Assembly: GCA_947500415.1 (NCBI GenBank)
Contig: CANMRT010000002.1
Coordinates: forward strand, 992,001-1,056,000
DNA: 64,000 nt
From: an uncultured Roseicyclus sp.
GTDB lineage: Bacteria > Pseudomonadota > Alphaproteobacteria > Rhodobacterales > Rhodobacteraceae
Reading direction: 5' to 3'
The translations under genes were made by a program, and so were the position numbers. Below, one piece after another: positions 8,852 through 17,884 of this stretch. The notes below the pieces were generated by a model that saw nothing but the letters and a program-made list of their open reading frames with translations, was not told where the DNA came from and searched no databases. Within the stretch, counting starts at the first letter, position 1, and each line of letters begins with the position of its first letter.

Positions 8852-9985
8852 TCAGCGGAACATCGGGGGCCGCGCATCGACCCATGCGCCGCGCTCTTTG
8901 GCCGAGGCCACGGCACCGTAAACCGCCGCCATCGACCGCACCCCATCCGCCGCCGTCGGATAGGCCCCATGCGCCTCTCCCCGGATCGCCGCGGCCAAGT
9001 CTACATAGATATTCGCAACCGCCAACGGAAAGCCTTCGGGATGCGCAATGGCGACCCGTGAAAGCCGCTGCGCCTCATCGGAAAGGCCCGCTTCGCCCTT
9101 CTCCATGATCTGCGTTCTGCCACCCACTGGCGTGTAGAAAACCTGGTTCGGTTGCTCACTCGCCCACCGGAATCCTCCAGTCTCTCCAAAGACTTGGATA
9201 TCGAACCCGTGCTGACGACCAATCGCGACCGAGCTTGTCCAAAGCCGTCCCACCGTGCCGCCTTCCATGCGGAAATTGACCATCGCGTCGTCTTCCAACG
9301 TGCGGCTTGGAATGGTGCTGGCAAAGTCCGCAGACAGCTCCCGCACCTCATCTCCGGCAATGAAACTCGCCATGTGCAGCGCATGAATTCCGCAGTCTGC
9401 AAACTGCCCCGAAACCCCCGCCATCGCCGGATCGTACCGCCACCGCACGCGCGGATTGTCCGCATCCGTCGCATCGCCATGATGCCCGTGCGAAAAAGAC
9501 GTTACCACAAGTCGGATTTTTCCAATAAATCCAGTACTTACAAGATGTTTCATCTCCCGCACCATCGGATAGGCCGAGTAGCAATAATTCACCGCGCAGA
9601 TCGTTCCAGAGGCCTCAGCGATCTTCACGATCTCCTCGCCTTCTTCCACCGTCATCGTCATCGGCTTTTCGCATAAGACGTTGAAACCGCTCTCTAAAAA
9701 CGCCTTCGTAATTTCGAAGTGTGTGGAGTTCGGCGTGGCCACCGTCACCAGATCAACCCGATCCTCGCGGACTTTTTCGCCCGCCAGCATCTCCCGCCAA
9801 TCGCCATAGGCCCGATCCTCAGACACCCCCAACCGTTGCGCATAGGCCCGGCCCTTCTCGGCATCATGGTCTAAAGCCCCGGCAGATAAGACAAAATTCC
9901 CGTCCGCCTGCGCGCCCAAACGGTGCGCTGGCCCGATTTGAGAGCCTTCGCCGCCCCCGATCATTCCCCAATTCAAACGAGCCAT
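8852..9985 (-). CDS. Gfo/Idh/MocA family oxidoreductase
   Basis: A 377-residue NAD(P)-dependent sugar or cyclitol dehydrogenase. The N-terminal Rossmann motif (WGMIGGGEGSQIGPAHR) keeps a glycine-rich loop, followed by the family EKPMTM motif near residue 113. A conserved catalytic His occurs in FADCGIHALHMASF. It is the last gene of the minus-strand operon that starts at 12031, 39 bases after the IolE-like gene. Probable role: oxidation of an inositol isomer or a keto-inositol interconversion. The exact substrate is not determined. Confidence 0.8.
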   Translation of the reverse strand: MARLNWGMIGGGEGSQIGPAHRLGAQADGNFVLSAGALDHDAEKGRAYAQRLGVSEDRAYGDWREMLAGEKVREDRVDLVTVATPNSTHFEITKAFLESGFNVLCEKPMTMTVEEGEEIVKIAEASGTICAVNYCYSAYPMVREMKHLVSTGFIGKIRLVVTSFSHGHHGDATDADNPRVRWRYDPAMAGVSGQFADCGIHALHMASFIAGDEVRELSADFASTIPSRTLEDDAMVNFRMEGGTVGRLWTSSVAIGRQHGFDIQVFGETGGFRWASEQPNQVFYTPVGGRTQIMEKGEAGLSDEAQRLSRVAIAHPEGFPLAVANIYVDLAAAIRGEAHGAYPTAADGVRSMAAVYGAVASAKERGAWVDARPPMFR

Positions 9986-10024
9986 CGCACGTCCTCCGTA
10001 GAAAGGGCCTCGGCCCGTCGTCGC

Positions 10025-10915
10025 TCAAAAACCAATCGATTCCAGATACTTGCGGTTCGCGACCGCGTCATCCATGGGCCGCACATCCAACGTCGGGTCG
10101 CAATCCTGCTCAACCGTGCACCACCCCTCAAAGCCCGCATCCAGCAACACCTTGCGCACGGCTTCAAACTGCACGTCACCCTGCCCCAGATTGCAGAAAA
10201 TGCCTTGCCCGCAAGCGTCATAGAACCCGGTGCCCTTGGCGATGACATCCGCCTTAACCATCGGATCTATGTCTTTGAAATGCATGTAGGAAATCCGATC
10301 CATATTGCGCGCCATGAAGGCTACGGGATCAAAGCCTGCATAGGAATGGTGGCCGGTATCGAAGCAGATCTTAAGGATCTCTTCAGGCACTTCGTTCAAA
10401 AGACGGTCCAGCTCCGGCTCAAAATCCATGAACCCCGCCGCATGGGCGTGCATACCCACAGTCAGTCCATATTCCTCTGCGCCCATCTTGGCGACATGGG
10501 AAATTCGGTCGCGGTAAGCCGTCCACTCGGCCTTGTCCATTTGCTCGGCATCGCCAGCGCGGCCCGCAGTGGGTGCACGGCGCGGAGAAATTGAGTCAAT
10601 CAAAACAAGATGTTGCGCACCATGGGCCGTCAACGCCTTACAGGTTCGCACGGCCCCATCCAGCACATCATCCCAGGCCCCCGGATCGTGGAACGGTCGG
10701 AAAACCACGCCGCCAATCAGCTCGAGATCATGCTCCGCCAGCGCCTCGCCCAACTCCACCGGGTCCTCCGGCATGAAGCCCACAGGCCCCAGCTCAATCC
10801 CCTTGTAACCGGCTTCCGCACATTCGCTAAGAACCGTACGCCACGCCGGGTTTCGCGGATCGTCCGCAAATTCCACACCCCAGGAACAGGGTGCATTTCC
10901 GATACGGATTGTCAT
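10025..10915 (-). CDS. iolE: TIM-barrel isomerase/epimerase, IolE-like (probable inosose dehydratase)
   Basis: A 296-residue AP-endonuclease-2-fold protein. IolE removes water from 2-keto-myo-inositol in the second step of inositol breakdown. Features shared with IolE are the N-terminal GNAPCSWGVEF, a CFDTGHHSYAG metal-site strand near residue 197, and YMHFKDID near residue 222. Family members also include IolI and other sugar isomerases. No other IolE candidate exists in the window and the operon partners are inositol genes, so the dehydratase role is inferred by elimination. It follows the dehydrogenase gene by 12 bases. Confidence 0.68.
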   Translation of the reverse strand: MTIRIGNAPCSWGVEFADDPRNPAWRTVLSECAEAGYKGIELGPVGFMPEDPVELGEALAEHDLELIGGVVFRPFHDPGAWDDVLDGAVRTCKALTAHGAQHLVLIDSISPRRAPTAGRAGDAEQMDKAEWTAYRDRISHVAKMGAEEYGLTVGMHAHAAGFMDFEPELDRLLNEVPEEILKICFDTGHHSYAGFDPVAFMARNMDRISYMHFKDIDPMVKADVIAKGTGFYDACGQGIFCNLGQGDVQFEAVRKVLLDAGFEGWCTVEQDCDPTLDVRPMDDAVANRKYLESIGF

Positions 10916-10927
10916 ATGATTTCCCTT

Positions 10928-12031
10928 TCAAATCTGAGGGATAGAGACCCAGCCACCGGTTTCGGCAGCGGTGAAAGCGGTGTCGACGACGCGGCTGACC
11001 TCCAGCCCGTCGCGGAAGGTTGGCCAAATGGCGTCGCCCGTTTCGATGGCCCGCAGGAAATCGCGCGCCTCGATAATGATCTGATCCTGATATCCGGTTC
11101 CGTGCCCCGGCCCTTGGCAGAATGGCAAATAATCGGGATGTTCCGGCCCGGTCAGAATCTTGGTGAACCCGCGCGTCGCCTCGGGCCCTTCGGCACGGTA
11201 GAGGTAAACCGCATTCTGATCTTCCTGATCGAAGCGGATGGAGCCTTTTGTGCCATGGATTTCATAGGCATAGCCCATCTTCCGCCCCGTCGCGATGCGG
11301 CTGAAATAGAGGTGCCCCATCGCACCATTCTCAAAGCGCACCATCATTTGTCCGTGGTCATCATTGTCGACCACACCGCCGGGGCGGGTGCCATGAACCG
11401 TCTCAATCCGCGCGGAAACCTCCGCCATCGGCCCCATCAAGGCGAGCGCGCAATTAATCATATGCGGCGACAGATCCCCCATGCAGCCATTCGCCCGCCC
11501 CGTCGTCCGCCAATTCGCAGGCAGGTTCCGGTCGCCCAGAAAATCCTCGGTATGCTCACCCCGGAAATAGGTCACATCCCCAATCGCGCCTTCGGCCAGT
11601 AGTTGCCGCACGAACTGCGTCGCAGGCGTGCGGACGTAGTTAAAGCCGATCATATTCGGCAGACCGCTCTCCTCAGCGGCCGCAACCATGGCCGTCGCAT
11701 CTTCCAACGATCCGCCGAGCGGCTTTTCGCAAAAAACAGGTTTTCCGTCGGCAAAAGCGGCCTCAGCAATGGCGCGGTGTGTGCTCTGGGGTGATGCAAT
11801 CACCACCGCTTCAACCTTCGGGTCAGCCACGAGATCGCGCCAGTCCCCAGTGCCGCGCGCGAATCCGTAGGCAGCGCGATAGCGTTCGGCAGATGCGTCT
11901 GAGGAGGCTGCAACAACTTCAAGACTGGGGCGCAGGTGCGTGTCGAACACGGCGCCCACTGACGCCATGGCGACCGCGTGGGCCTTGCCCATATAGCCGC
12001 CGCCGACCAGACCGATGCCGATCTTTGCCAT
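10928..12031 (-). CDS. Gfo/Idh/MocA family oxidoreductase, first gene of the iolE operon
   Basis: A 367-residue dehydrogenase with a Rossmann start (GIGLVGGGYMGKAHA), the family EKPLGG motif near residue 98 and the substrate-domain stretch MGDLSPHMINCALALMG, which holds the catalytic His. It is transcribed divergently from iolD, with the palindromic operator between them. The ATG at 12031 is followed by the Rossmann motif within 10 residues; the frame is open upstream but that part overlaps the regulatory region. It is one of three paralogous dehydrogenases here, suggesting several inositol isomers are used. Confidence 0.82.
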   Translation of the reverse strand: MAKIGIGLVGGGYMGKAHAVAMASVGAVFDTHLRPSLEVVAASSDASAERYRAAYGFARGTGDWRDLVADPKVEAVVIASPQSTHRAIAEAAFADGKPVFCEKPLGGSLEDATAMVAAAEESGLPNMIGFNYVRTPATQFVRQLLAEGAIGDVTYFRGEHTEDFLGDRNLPANWRTTGRANGCMGDLSPHMINCALALMGPMAEVSARIETVHGTRPGGVVDNDDHGQMMVRFENGAMGHLYFSRIATGRKMGYAYEIHGTKGSIRFDQEDQNAVYLYRAEGPEATRGFTKILTGPEHPDYLPFCQGPGHGTGYQDQIIIEARDFLRAIETGDAIWPTFRDGLEVSRVVDTAFTAAETGGWVSIPQI

Positions 12032-12057
12032 GGCGCGCCCTCCCTTGCTGATGCCTG

Positions 12058-12073
12058 TTGCAACCGGTTGCAA
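12058..12073. promoter_or_regulatory. LacI-type operator, copy 2
   Basis: TTGCAACCGGTTGCAA, identical over 18 bases (with the following AA) to the site at 7643. It lies 27 bases from the dehydrogenase start (minus strand) and 82 bases before iolD, so a bound repressor could block both promoters. Confidence 0.82.
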
Positions 12074-12154
12074 AACACGTATCCTGCAACTCGAAGCTGC
12101 GCAATATCCAATCGACCGGGCCCACCCGGCAGCGCTGCGCAACGGGGAGAGACC

Positions 12155-14026
12155 ATGACCGCATCCGCGCAAACCATCCGGCTGACTGTGGCTCAGGCCA
12201 TCGTGCGCTACCTGATGAACCAATACATCGAAATCGACGGGGTCGAGACGCGCATCTGCGGCGGAGGCTTCGGGATTTTCGGCCACGGTAACGTGCCGTG
12301 TCTGGGGGAGGCGCTGTTTCCCGTGCAGGATGAGATGCCGCTCTATCGTGGTCAGAATGAACAAAGCATGGGGTTCGCCGCTGCGGCCTACGCGAAATAC
12401 CACCTGCGCCGCCGCTTTATGTTTTGCACGGCCTCGGCCGGGCCAGGCACGGCGAACCTGCTGACAGCCTCAGCGCTTGCGCACGCAAATCGCCTGCCCA
12501 TGCTGATGCTGTGCGGCGATACCTTTCTGACCCGCCTGCCCGACCCGGTGCTGCAACAGTTGGAGCATTTCGGAAACCCGACGCTCGGCGTGAACGATGC
12601 CTTCAAGGCGGTCACGCGATTCTGGGATCGGATCACACATCCCGCGCAGATTATTCAATCACTTCCAGCGGCCCTGAACACAATGCTTGACCCCGCAGTT
12701 TGCGGCCCGGCCTTCCTTGGCCTGCCGCAGGATGTGCAAGGATGGGCATATGACTATCCGACGGAATTCTTTGAGCGGCGCGTTCATCGCATTCGTCGCC
12801 AGGCCCCAGATTCCGCCGAAATTGCGGATGCCGCAGCACTGCTGGCAAGCGCCAAGCGCCCGATGATCATTGCCGGGGGCGGGGTGCAATATTCCGGCGC
12901 GGTGGCGGAGTTGACCGCCTTCGCCGAAGCCCATGCGATCCCGGTCGTCGAAACCATCGCTGGCCGCGCCAATATGGTGGCAGAGAATGCGCTCAACATC
13001 GGGCCGCTTGGTGTGACCGGCTCGGACTCGGCCAATGCAATTTCAGAGGAAGCGGACGTGATCCTGGCTGTTGGCACGCGTTTACAGGATTTTACGACCG
13101 GGTCCTGGACGGCTTTCGCCAAAGATGCGCGTATCATTGGGATGAACGTGGGTCGCCACGACGCAGCAAAACACCTGTCCTTGCCCGTCGTGGGTGACGC
13201 GAAACTCAGCCTTCAGGCGCTGGGTGACGCGATGGCCGGATATACTGCTCCGGCAGAATGGACTGGTAAAGCACAGGGCGAACGCGCCAAATGGGACGCC
13301 TATGTTGCGGACAACGTGGCGCATGGAAATCGCCCAAACTCCTATGCGCAGGCCATCGGCGTTGTGAACGCCCTGTGCGACAAGCGTGACCGCGTTGTGG
13401 CCGCGGCGGGCGGGCTTCCTGCAGAGGTCACAGCGAACTGGCGGACACTGGACATCGGCACGGTCGATGTGGAGTTTGGATTTAGCTGCATGGGTTATGA
13501 AATCGCCGGGGGCTGGGGCGCACGCATTGCACAAAGCGAACGTGAGTCCACATCGGATACTGTCGTTTTCACCGGAGATGGCAGCTACCTTTTGATGAAT
13601 TCGGACATCTATTCAAGTGTTCTGACGCAGAAGAAGATGATCATCCTGGTACTCGACAACGGCGGTTTCGCCGTAATCAACAAGCTGCAAAACAACACCG
13701 GGAACGAGAGCTTCAACAACCTCATCAAAGACTGCCCGACGGTGCCCGAACCCTTCGCGGTGGACTTTGAAGCGCACGCGCGGTCCATGGGGGCCGATGC
13801 CGTCACGGTGGCAAATCCAGCGGAACTTGGGGAAGCCTTCAAACGTGCCAAGGCGTCGGATAAGACAAGCGTGATCGTCATGCAAGTCGACCCATATGAG
13901 GGCTGGACGACTGAGGGCCACACGTGGTGGGAGGTCGGCACCGCGCAGGTCTCCGCGAACAAAAACGTGCGCGAAAAGCACGTGGAATGGGAGTTGGAAC
14001 GCGTCAAACAAAGGCAGGGCGTGTGA
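12155..14026 (+). CDS. iolD: 3D-(3,5/4)-trihydroxycyclohexane-1,2-dione hydrolase IolD
   Basis: A 623-residue thiamine-diphosphate enzyme that opens the cyclitol ring to 5-deoxy-glucuronate. The N-terminal domain has the catalytic Glu region (RGQNEQSMGFAAAAYAK) and the C-terminal domain has the GDGSYLLMNSD to VLDNGGFAVIN thiamine-diphosphate motif. A good Shine-Dalgarno (GGGGAGAG) precedes the ATG at 12155. It is the first gene of iolDCBJG and is controlled by the palindrome at 12058. The stop overlaps the iolC start by one base (TGATG). Confidence 0.93.
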   Translation: MTASAQTIRLTVAQAIVRYLMNQYIEIDGVETRICGGGFGIFGHGNVPCLGEALFPVQDEMPLYRGQNEQSMGFAAAAYAKYHLRRRFMFCTASAGPGTANLLTASALAHANRLPMLMLCGDTFLTRLPDPVLQQLEHFGNPTLGVNDAFKAVTRFWDRITHPAQIIQSLPAALNTMLDPAVCGPAFLGLPQDVQGWAYDYPTEFFERRVHRIRRQAPDSAEIADAAALLASAKRPMIIAGGGVQYSGAVAELTAFAEAHAIPVVETIAGRANMVAENALNIGPLGVTGSDSANAISEEADVILAVGTRLQDFTTGSWTAFAKDARIIGMNVGRHDAAKHLSLPVVGDAKLSLQALGDAMAGYTAPAEWTGKAQGERAKWDAYVADNVAHGNRPNSYAQAIGVVNALCDKRDRVVAAAGGLPAEVTANWRTLDIGTVDVEFGFSCMGYEIAGGWGARIAQSERESTSDTVVFTGDGSYLLMNSDIYSSVLTQKKMIILVLDNGGFAVINKLQNNTGNESFNNLIKDCPTVPEPFAVDFEAHARSMGADAVTVANPAELGEAFKRAKASDKTSVIVMQVDPYEGWTTEGHTWWEVGTAQVSANKNVREKHVEWELERVKQRQGV

Positions 14027-15009
14027 TGGCAAATCGCGTTCTAGCGGGCATCCAAGAGGGCCGGTTTTTGGTCATCGGGCGGGTCGGGATGGACCTGTCA
14101 CCTACTGACCGAGCGCGCACAGAAGACGCGACCGAGATGATGGTCGCCATGGGTGGATCCAGCGCAAATATTGCGGCCGGGTTGGTGAAACTGGGATTGT
14201 CGGCGGAATTGGTGACATGCGTTTCCGACGATGCGGTTGGCCGTTACTGCTTGGGCCAGTTGGATGCCTATGGCGTCGGTCGCGGCCATGTGCGCACCAT
14301 CCAAGGCGAAGAACGTACGTCCCTTGCGGTCTACGAGACACGGGTCGAGGACCACCAATCCGTAATCTACCGCAACAACGCCGCCGATTTTCAGATGTCG
14401 GTCGCGGATGTTGAAGCGCTCAACTATTCGGCGTTCTCCGCGCTCATCACCGCGGGCACGGTGTTTGCCGCCGAACCCTCCCGCTCCGCCGCATTTCGCG
14501 CGTTCGAGCTGGCGCGGGAGGCGGGCATTCCGATCATTTTTGACGTCGACTACCGTCCCTACTCCTGGCCATCACCAGAGGTTGCGGCCGACGTCCTGTC
14601 GCGCGCGGGCGCTATGTCTGACGTCATCGTTGGCAACGACGAAGAGTTCGGATTTATGGCTGGCGACTTCAACCAAGGCCTTGAAAAAGCGCACAATCTG
14701 GCCCGCGACCACGCCACAATCGTGGTTTACAAAATGGGTCCTGAGGGGGCTGTGACGTTTTCCGGCGGTGATGAGGTGCGAACCGGCATCTACCCTGTTG
14801 AGGCGGTCAAACCCACCGGCGCGGGGGACAGTTTCATGGCAGGTCTGCTCGCCGGCCTTGCCGAAGATCGCCCGCTGCGCGAAGCCGTGCTTCGCGGCTC
14901 TGCCTGCGCCTCCATCGTCGTCGCCCAACCCGGCTGTGCGCCTGCCATGCCTGACACCGACATCCTAGACACATTCCTGGCCGAACACCCCGGCCCGACC
15001 GACGCCTGA
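14026..15009 (+). CDS. iolC: 5-dehydro-2-deoxygluconokinase IolC
   Basis: A 327-residue PfkB-family kinase that phosphorylates 2-deoxy-5-keto-gluconate. It has the first PfkB signature (GGSSANIAAGLVKLG, near residue 43) and the second, catalytic one (PTGAGDSFMAGLLAGL, near residue 264). The start ATG shares its first base with the iolD stop. An in-frame region further upstream lies inside iolD and is ignored. It is followed 14 bases later by the second IolB-like gene. Confidence 0.92.
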   Translation: MANRVLAGIQEGRFLVIGRVGMDLSPTDRARTEDATEMMVAMGGSSANIAAGLVKLGLSAELVTCVSDDAVGRYCLGQLDAYGVGRGHVRTIQGEERTSLAVYETRVEDHQSVIYRNNAADFQMSVADVEALNYSAFSALITAGTVFAAEPSRSAAFRAFELAREAGIPIIFDVDYRPYSWPSPEVAADVLSRAGAMSDVIVGNDEEFGFMAGDFNQGLEKAHNLARDHATIVVYKMGPEGAVTFSGGDEVRTGIYPVEAVKPTGAGDSFMAGLLAGLAEDRPLREAVLRGSACASIVVAQPGCAPAMPDTDILDTFLAEHPGPTDA

Positions 15010-15023
15010 AAAGGAGCGAGCCG

Positions 15024-15863
15024 ATGCACATCGCGCCCCATGACAACAAGAACAAGGCCATCGTCGATGTGGGCGACGCCCATGTGCCGCTCACCTACTT
15101 CAACATCGTGAAACTGAAAGCCGGGGAGAGTTTCGACTATCGGATCGAGGGTTATGAAACTTGCGTTGTTCCGGCGACGGGGACTGTGGATGTGGAGGTC
15201 GGCGGTGAGACGTTCGCTGAGATCGGTAATCGTGGCGCGGATGTGTGGGATGGCGACCCTGAAGGGGTCTATGTGCCTACAGCAACCGGCGCGCGGATTA
15301 CAGCGCGTACGGATACCGAGACGTTCATCGCGGGTGCACAGTTTGGCGAGACGCTCGAGCCCTTTGCCGTACGCTCGGCGGATCTGGATCTGGTGCAATA
15401 CGGCTCGGACGATACAAAAACACATCGCAAGATCAAGCACATCCTTGGCGCCGGGCACCATGATCGCGTCGGCCGCCTGTTGGTGTCAGAGCTCTTCACA
15501 GTGGGTGCAGGCGGCTGGTCCGGTTTCCCCTCGCACAAACATGACACGGACCGTTTGCCCGATGAGACGCGGCACGACGAATGTTATAATTTCCGGTTCA
15601 AGCCAAACTACGGCTCGGGCCTTCAGATGCTCCAGCGGGAAGACAATGAGCCGGGCGATGCTTATCACATCATGGATGGCTCCACCGTTCTGATCGACAA
15701 GGGTTATCACCCCTGCTGCGCTTTGCCGGGGTATGAAATGTACTATTTTACGATCCTCGGCGGGCTTTCGCAGCGCAGCCTGAAGCAGTATTTCCAGCCG
15801 ACCCATGAAGAACAACTTCACACCATTCCGGGCATCATGGACATGGTGGCAAAGTTCAAATGA
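15024..15863 (+). CDS. iolB: IolB-like bicupin isomerase, second copy
   Basis: A 279-residue cupin related to 5-deoxy-glucuronate isomerase. It keeps the metal motif (FPSHKHDTD, the Glu in DECYNF, and KGYHPCCALPGYEMYY) but differs over much of its length from the copy at 2603 and has a longer C-terminal tail. Its place between iolC and iolJ, with a 4-base overlap to iolJ, argues that it performs the IolB step of this operon. Which of the two cupins is the main isomerase cannot be told from sequence alone. Confidence 0.82.
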   Translation: MHIAPHDNKNKAIVDVGDAHVPLTYFNIVKLKAGESFDYRIEGYETCVVPATGTVDVEVGGETFAEIGNRGADVWDGDPEGVYVPTATGARITARTDTETFIAGAQFGETLEPFAVRSADLDLVQYGSDDTKTHRKIKHILGAGHHDRVGRLLVSELFTVGAGGWSGFPSHKHDTDRLPDETRHDECYNFRFKPNYGSGLQMLQREDNEPGDAYHIMDGSTVLIDKGYHPCCALPGYEMYYFTILGGLSQRSLKQYFQPTHEEQLHTIPGIMDMVAKFK

Positions 15864-16699
15864 CTACGGCCACTCTTGCAGAGGTTTTGCAGCCTGCCCT
15901 GAAGGATGGTTACGCGGTGCCTGGACTTGTGTGCCTTGGCTGGGAGGACGCCCGCGCCTACGTGGCGGCGGCAGAAGCCGAACGCGCGCCGGTGATCTTG
16001 CAAGCCGGACCATCGTGCCGCGAGCACACGCCCTTGCCGATCCTTGGAAAGATGTTTCGCCACTTGGCCGAGCTGGTGGATGTGCCCGTCGTGGCCCACC
16101 TCGATCACGGCTACACCATGGAAGACTGCGAGGCGGCGCTGGAGGCTGGGTTCACCTCGCTGATGTTCGACGGATCACGCAAGCCTTTGGAAGATAATGT
16201 CAGAGAGACGCGCGCGGTTGCAGATCTGGCGCATTCCGCCGGTATCTCAGCGGAGGGCGAGATCGGATTCGTGGGTTATTCCGGCGGTGAGGACAGCGCC
16301 GGAACGGACCCCGAGGAAGCCGCGATCTTTGCCCGCGAAACCAATGTGGACGCCATGGCGATCAGCGTGGGGAACGTGCATTTGCAACAGGATCACGAAG
16401 GCGGCCTAGATGAGGCGCGCATCCAGGCAATCGAGGCCACAACTGGCGTTCCGCTGGTGATCCACGGCGGCTCTGGCGTGCCGCATGAGCAGCGACTTGC
16501 GCTGGCGCAGGGGTCTGCCATTTGCAAGTTCAACATTGGGACCGAATTGCGCATGGCTTTTGGCGCCGCGTTGCGCGCGGCAGTGAACGCTGATGCCGCG
16601 CGGTTTGACCGTGTGCAGATCCTGAAAGACACACATGACCCGGTGATGGAGGCCGCTCGATTGGCGATCCGGTCCACCGGTGCCTCCGGGAGGGCGTGA
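15860..16699 (+). CDS. iolJ: Class II aldolase IolJ-like (6-phospho-5-dehydro-2-deoxy-D-gluconate aldolase)
   Basis: A 279-residue class II fructose-bisphosphate-aldolase-type enzyme. Zinc ligands appear in VAHLDHGYTMEDC (two His, residues about 77-80) and in the later HGGSGVPHEQ block, and the phosphate-binding FNIGTELR is present. In this pathway it splits the phosphorylated deoxy-ketogluconate into dihydroxyacetone phosphate and malonate semialdehyde. It overlaps the preceding cupin gene by ATGA and ends one base before iolG. Confidence 0.87.
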   Translation: MTTATLAEVLQPALKDGYAVPGLVCLGWEDARAYVAAAEAERAPVILQAGPSCREHTPLPILGKMFRHLAELVDVPVVAHLDHGYTMEDCEAALEAGFTSLMFDGSRKPLEDNVRETRAVADLAHSAGISAEGEIGFVGYSGGEDSAGTDPEEAAIFARETNVDAMAISVGNVHLQQDHEGGLDEARIQAIEATTGVPLVIHGGSGVPHEQRLALAQGSAICKFNIGTELRMAFGAALRAAVNADAARFDRVQILKDTHDPVMEAARLAIRSTGASGRA

Positions 16700-16700
16700 C

Positions 16701-17687
16701 ATGATCCGCGTTGGTTTGTTGGGCTGCGGGCGTATCGGACAAGTTCACGCGCGCACGTTAAGGGGCATAGAGACGGCACGGATTGTGGCCGTTGCGGATG
16801 CAATGCCAGTGGCGGCTAAAGCGCTCGCCGAGACCACCGGCGCGGAGGTGCGCGAGACCGCTGCGGTTCTTTCTGCGGGAGACATCGACGCGGTAATTAT
16901 CGGCACGCCGACGGACACGCATTTCGGGCAGATCGAGGCGGCGACGAAGGCCGGCAAGGCGATCTTCTGCGAGAAGCCGGTCGACATGTCCGTCGACAAC
17001 ATCCGCACGCTGATGGCAGGGGTCGAGGCCGCCGAAGTGCCGTTTTTCACCGCTTTCAACCGCCGCTACGACCCGAACTTTTCGGCGTTGGAAGCCCGCC
17101 TTCGCGGTGGAGAGATCGGCGCGATTGAGCTGATCCAGATCACATCGCGCGACCCATCCCCGCCACCGATTGGCTACATCAAAAGCTCCGGCGGATTGTT
17201 CCGGGACATGATGATCCACGACTTCGACATGGCGCGTTTCCTGATGGGTGAGGAATTCACCAATGTTCATGCGGTGGGCTCCAGCCTTGTGGATCCGGAA
17301 ATCGGCAAGGCGGGGGATGTGGATACGGCGGCGGTCACGCTGACGACGGCCTCGGGGCGGATTTGCCAGATCTCAAACTCCCGTCGCGCGGCCTATGGCT
17401 ATGACCAACGGATCGAGGTGCATGGTGCGCAGGGCATGTTGCGGGCGGAGAATATCCTGGAGACCTCCGTGGAAAGTGCGACGGCAGAGGGCTTTCGACG
17501 CTCACCAACCATGCACTTCTTCCTTGAACGCTACGAGGCTGCTTATGCGGCTGAAATGAAAGCGTTTATCGCGGCAGTGAGTGAGGGCAAACAACCCAAC
17601 CCGTCAATCCGCGACGGTCTTCAGGCGCAGATCATGGCTGATGCCGCGACCCGGTCCCGCGAGACCGGGCAACCGGTGGCGCTTTAG
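16701..17687 (+). CDS. iolG: Inositol 2-dehydrogenase IolG
   Basis: A 328-residue Gfo/Idh/MocA enzyme that oxidises myo-inositol to 2-keto-myo-inositol. The Rossmann motif GLLGCGRIGQVHA, the EKPVDM motif near residue 94 and the catalytic block FRDMMIHDFDMARFL near residue 170 match IolG closely, better than the other two dehydrogenases here. It is the last gene of the iolDCBJG operon. The ATG at 16701 is one base past the iolJ stop. Its own stop overlaps that of the convergent small gene by two bases. Confidence 0.88.
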   Translation: MIRVGLLGCGRIGQVHARTLRGIETARIVAVADAMPVAAKALAETTGAEVRETAAVLSAGDIDAVIIGTPTDTHFGQIEAATKAGKAIFCEKPVDMSVDNIRTLMAGVEAAEVPFFTAFNRRYDPNFSALEARLRGGEIGAIELIQITSRDPSPPPIGYIKSSGGLFRDMMIHDFDMARFLMGEEFTNVHAVGSSLVDPEIGKAGDVDTAAVTLTTASGRICQISNSRRAAYGYDQRIEVHGAQGMLRAENILETSVESATAEGFRRSPTMHFFLERYEAAYAAEMKAFIAAVSEGKQPNPSIRDGLQAQIMADAATRSRETGQPVAL

Positions 17688-17884
17688 TCGCCTTCGGGCG
17701 GGTCCTTAGGGAAAGCGACGATCAGGTTGTAGGCAAGGTAGCCGCCGATCCCTGCAAAGAGGTAGGCCCAGATGTCGTTGCCCTGGCTCATCTCGAATGC
17801 CGCCCAAAGGAAGCAGGCCCCGACCATGGCGTATCGTCGCCAGGCGGGTCGGAAGAACGGATGGGATGGGTCGAGCAGGCGCAT
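17684..17884 (-). CDS. Small membrane protein, unknown
   Basis: A 66-residue protein with two short hydrophobic stretches (about residues 19-30 and 38-53) and an N-terminus rich in Pro, Arg and His. No family is recognised. Its first base coincides with the last base region of the alcohol dehydrogenase gene upstream (shared base 17884), so it is probably the terminal gene of the nagA operon. Its stop codon overlaps the iolG stop from the other strand. Confidence 0.6.
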   Translation of the reverse strand: MRLLDPSHPFFRPAWRRYAMVGACFLWAAFEMSQGNDIWAYLFAGIGGYLAYNLIVAFPKDPPEGD

